NCBI GenBank assembly: GCA_964580405.1
Contig: CAZOKM010000089.1
Coordinates: 1-7,119, forward strand
Length of the DNA stretch: 7,119 bases
Reading direction: 5' to 3'
Source of the DNA: JAGTRI01 sp964580405
Lineage (GTDB): Archaea; Thermoproteota; Bathyarchaeia; Bathyarchaeales; DTEX01
The position numbers and the translations under genes were made by a program. A model generated the notes under the pieces. It ran no database searches, was not told where the DNA came from, and saw only the letters and a program-made list of their open reading frames with translations. Shown piece by piece: positions 6,022 through 7,119 of this stretch; the stretch's first letter is position 1; each line of letters begins with the position of its first letter.

Positions 6022-6026
6022 GGTGA
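6022..6026 (+). promoter_or_regulatory. Ribosome binding site GGTGA supporting the TTG start at 6033
   Basis: GGTGA matches the archaeal anti-Shine-Dalgarno sequence and ends six bases before the first of two adjacent TTG codons (6033 and 6036). No ATG or GTG is available near the start of the domain, so this site is the main support for initiation here. Confidence 0.6.
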
Positions 6027-6032
6027 ACAGAA

Positions 6033-6290
6033 TTGTTGAAGCGGACGAGGTACGAAATTTACCTTGCCATTCTGGGAGCGGTCAGAAGCGGAGGTGCCTG
6101 TCCGATCACTCGGTTGTCCTACTCTGCGCGGCTTCCCGTTGACCGTACAAAAACCGTTGTTGAGTTTTTATTATCAAAGGGACTGCTTAAGGAAGTGAAC
6201 ATCGGTAACCGAAAGCTCTTCAGGATAACGGACACGGGAGGAGAGTTCCTCGAAGCGCTGAGGACCGTCAGAAAATTCATCCAAGAATAA
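6033..6290 (+). CDS. Small archaeal winged-helix transcriptional regulator
   Basis: This 85-residue protein matches the archaeal stand-alone winged-helix type (HTH_45/ArnR1-like, COG3432-like). The order is helix 1 (RTRYEIYLAILGAV, 4-17), helix 2 (ITRLSYSARL, 25-34), recognition helix (VDRTKTVVEFLLSKGLL, 36-52), the wing (KEVNIGNRKLFRIT, 53-66), and a final helix (GEFLEALRTVRKFIQE, 70-85). Family members usually bind DNA as dimers and often control nearby genes; the target here is not known. The glycine-rich turn RSGGACP (18-24) between helices 1 and 2 is also typical. It has its own TATA box and ribosome site and converges on the PDCD5-like gene with three bases between the two coding ends. 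Confidence 0.85.
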   Translation: MLKRTRYEIYLAILGAVRSGGACPITRLSYSARLPVDRTKTVVEFLLSKGLLKEVNIGNRKLFRITDTGGEFLEALRTVRKFIQE

Positions 6291-6293
6291 TCG

Positions 6294-6677
6294 CTACTGC
6301 GTGGTCTCTTCTTTAATTTTGTCTTCGAGGCTCTTGGCCTTCCCGTGCTCGAGGACCGAAATTTTCGTCTGAAGCCGAACCCTGTACCCGAGGCGGAGGA
6401 AAAGCCCGTAGAGCTCCTCCCCCGAAATTTGCGTCCTCAACTTTCCCGCAGTGATAAGTTTGACTAGGGTGTTCTCGACGTATTCAGCTGCCTGAGGGTA
6501 CTGAACCTTGGCCTCGTTGAAGACTTCCCACGCCCTGTCGACGAAGAGTCTATTCAAAATTTGCTGAGGAGACTCCGCCTTCTCGCCCTCGAGTTCAGGC
6601 TCTGCCCTCTTCCCGAACTGCCTCTTCAGCTCCTGAAGTCTTTTTCGTCTTATGGCTTCGAGTTCCGTGTCGGACAT
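6294..6677 (-). CDS. PDCD5-related DNA-binding protein
   Basis: This protein of 127 residues belongs to the archaeal/eukaryotic PDCD5 family (dsDNA_bind, PF01984). The N-terminus MSDTELEAIRRKRLQELKRQ is the highly typical charged first helix. A linker of about 20 residues rich in Glu follows, then the helical core with PQQILNRLFVDRAWEVFNEAK, the segment YVENTLVKLITAGKLRTQISGEEL, and the C-terminal helix-strand part ending SLEDKIKEETTQ. Archaeal members bind double-stranded DNA and are often linked to ribosomal or chromatin genes; their cell role is not settled. The ATG at 6677 is chosen because it gives the family N-terminus; an upstream in-frame GTG at 6722 would add 15 residues not seen in the family. 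The Glu-rich linker is slightly longer than usual. Ribosomal protein genes often found beside this family (S19e, L39e, L31e) are not seen on either side here. Confidence 0.9.
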   Translation of the reverse strand: MSDTELEAIRRKRLQELKRQFGKRAEPELEGEKAESPQQILNRLFVDRAWEVFNEAKVQYPQAAEYVENTLVKLITAGKLRTQISGEELYGLFLRLGYRVRLQTKISVLEHGKAKSLEDKIKEETTQ

Positions 6678-6728
6678 TAAGCTGGTCCCGCTTTTCCTGC
6701 GATGTGAAAAGAATATCAACACGATTCT

Positions 6729-6740
6729 GTTAAGTCTTTT
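6729..6740 (-). promoter_or_regulatory. Possible BRE/TATA promoter of the PDCD5-like gene
   Basis: On the minus strand AAAAGACTTAACA reads as a purine-rich BRE followed by an imperfect TATA box. The predicted start near 6706-6710 gives a leader of about 30 bases to the ATG at 6677. This is the best candidate in the 118-base gap between the PDCD5-like gene and the membrane protein gene, but the match is moderate. Confidence 0.3.
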
Positions 6741-6840
6741 GACCTAATGTGCGACGCATTATTTTCTGCGAACATTTTCACATTCGGTTTGATGCTCAGC
6801 GTGAAAGGTATTTGCGTGTTCTGTAACAATTTTTCATCGG

Positions 6841-7119
6841 TTACTTCTTTCGGCGCCTCATGACGAAGTATCCCGAGCCCGCAGCTACGGCAACAACCGC
6901 CACTGCAATTATCGCGTACGTCATCAGAGGGGACTCTTCCATCGGGGTCAGGGTCACGTTCGGAACCACGTCCGTCAATTGTACGCAGGGAATCTCGACC
7001 CCGCCAAAGTTCAGTCCTTGGAAAGGAGGGTAAAGAGGCCAGCTTATCACTTCGACGACGACGTTCTGGTCGGAGACGATAACGTGTTTCCCGGGCATGG
7101 TCAAAAGGTAGTATGATCC
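6841..7119 (-). CDS. C-terminal end of a membrane-anchored surface protein (runs off right edge)
   Basis: The frame is open to the window edge, so the 92 visible residues are the tail of a longer protein and not a complete small gene; the segment before the first possible start (GSYYL) reads as normal protein. The tail has a beta-rich outer part (HVIVSDQNVVVEVISW), a Pro-rich stretch, one N-glycosylation sequon (NVT in DVVPNVTLTP), then a single membrane helix TYAIIAVAVVAVAAGSGYFV followed by RRRKK at the end. This is the layout of archaeal secreted or S-layer-associated proteins with the bulk outside and a short basic cytoplasmic tail. A single-pass anchor with stop-transfer basic residues is well supported; the function of the outer part cannot be told from this piece. 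Confidence 0.75.
   Translation of the reverse strand, partial: GSYYLLTMPGKHVIVSDQNVVVEVISWPLYPPFQGLNFGGVEIPCVQLTDVVPNVTLTPMEESPLMTYAIIAVAVVAVAAGSGYFVMRRRKK

Noticed and set aside
5993..6133. Small ATG frame overlapping the winged-helix start, with a C-box-like GTGATGA at its beginning
   Set aside because: No D box (CTGA) at a suitable distance supports a C/D guide RNA, and the frame is a shifted reading of the winged-helix gene.

Overview
The window looks like part of an archaeal chromosome, most likely an uncultured TACK-type or Bathyarchaeia-like lineage (the lineage is a low-confidence guess). The evidence is a PDCD5-type DNA-binding protein, a small archaeal winged-helix regulator, BRE/TATA promoters placed about 25 bases before the expected transcription starts, a GGTGA-type ribosome binding site, and a C-terminally anchored surface protein ending in a membrane helix plus RRRKK. 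No RNA gene, insertion sequence or CRISPR array was found, and no stretch of 300 bases lacks a gene.

Layout from left to right. (1) A GNAT acetyltransferase, cut by the left edge, is read leftward. (2) A 150-base divergent promoter region separates it from a rightward D-Ala-D-Ala-ligase-like ATP-grasp enzyme (424-1452). (3) Tail to tail with this, 16 bases away, lies a leftward two-gene operon: a lysine 2,3-aminomutase-like radical SAM enzyme (start about 3627) and a second ATP-grasp ligase overlapping its stop by ATGA. (4) A 200-base AT-rich divergent promoter region follows. (5) A bactofilin-like protein (3855-5186) is built of 17-residue beta-helix rungs, and 37 bases later comes an unrecognised 228-residue protein. 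(6) A winged-helix gene (6033-6290) converges on a PDCD5 homologue (6294-6677). (7) The C-terminal end of a membrane-anchored surface protein runs off the right edge.

The left half may work as one unit. The aminomutase keeps the two aspartates that hold the lysine side chain in the clostridial enzyme, so beta-lysine is the likely product. Two ATP-grasp ligases of the carboxylate-amine type and an acetyltransferase sit beside it. Archaea generally lack the D-Ala-D-Ala peptidoglycan that true Ddl enzymes serve, and both ligases depart from the Ddl signature. I infer a pathway that makes beta-lysine and joins it, or a related amino acid, to another molecule. The pathway is a hypothesis; the individual enzyme families are well supported. 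The bactofilin pair is a separate transcription unit, probably for an intracellular filament or scaffold.
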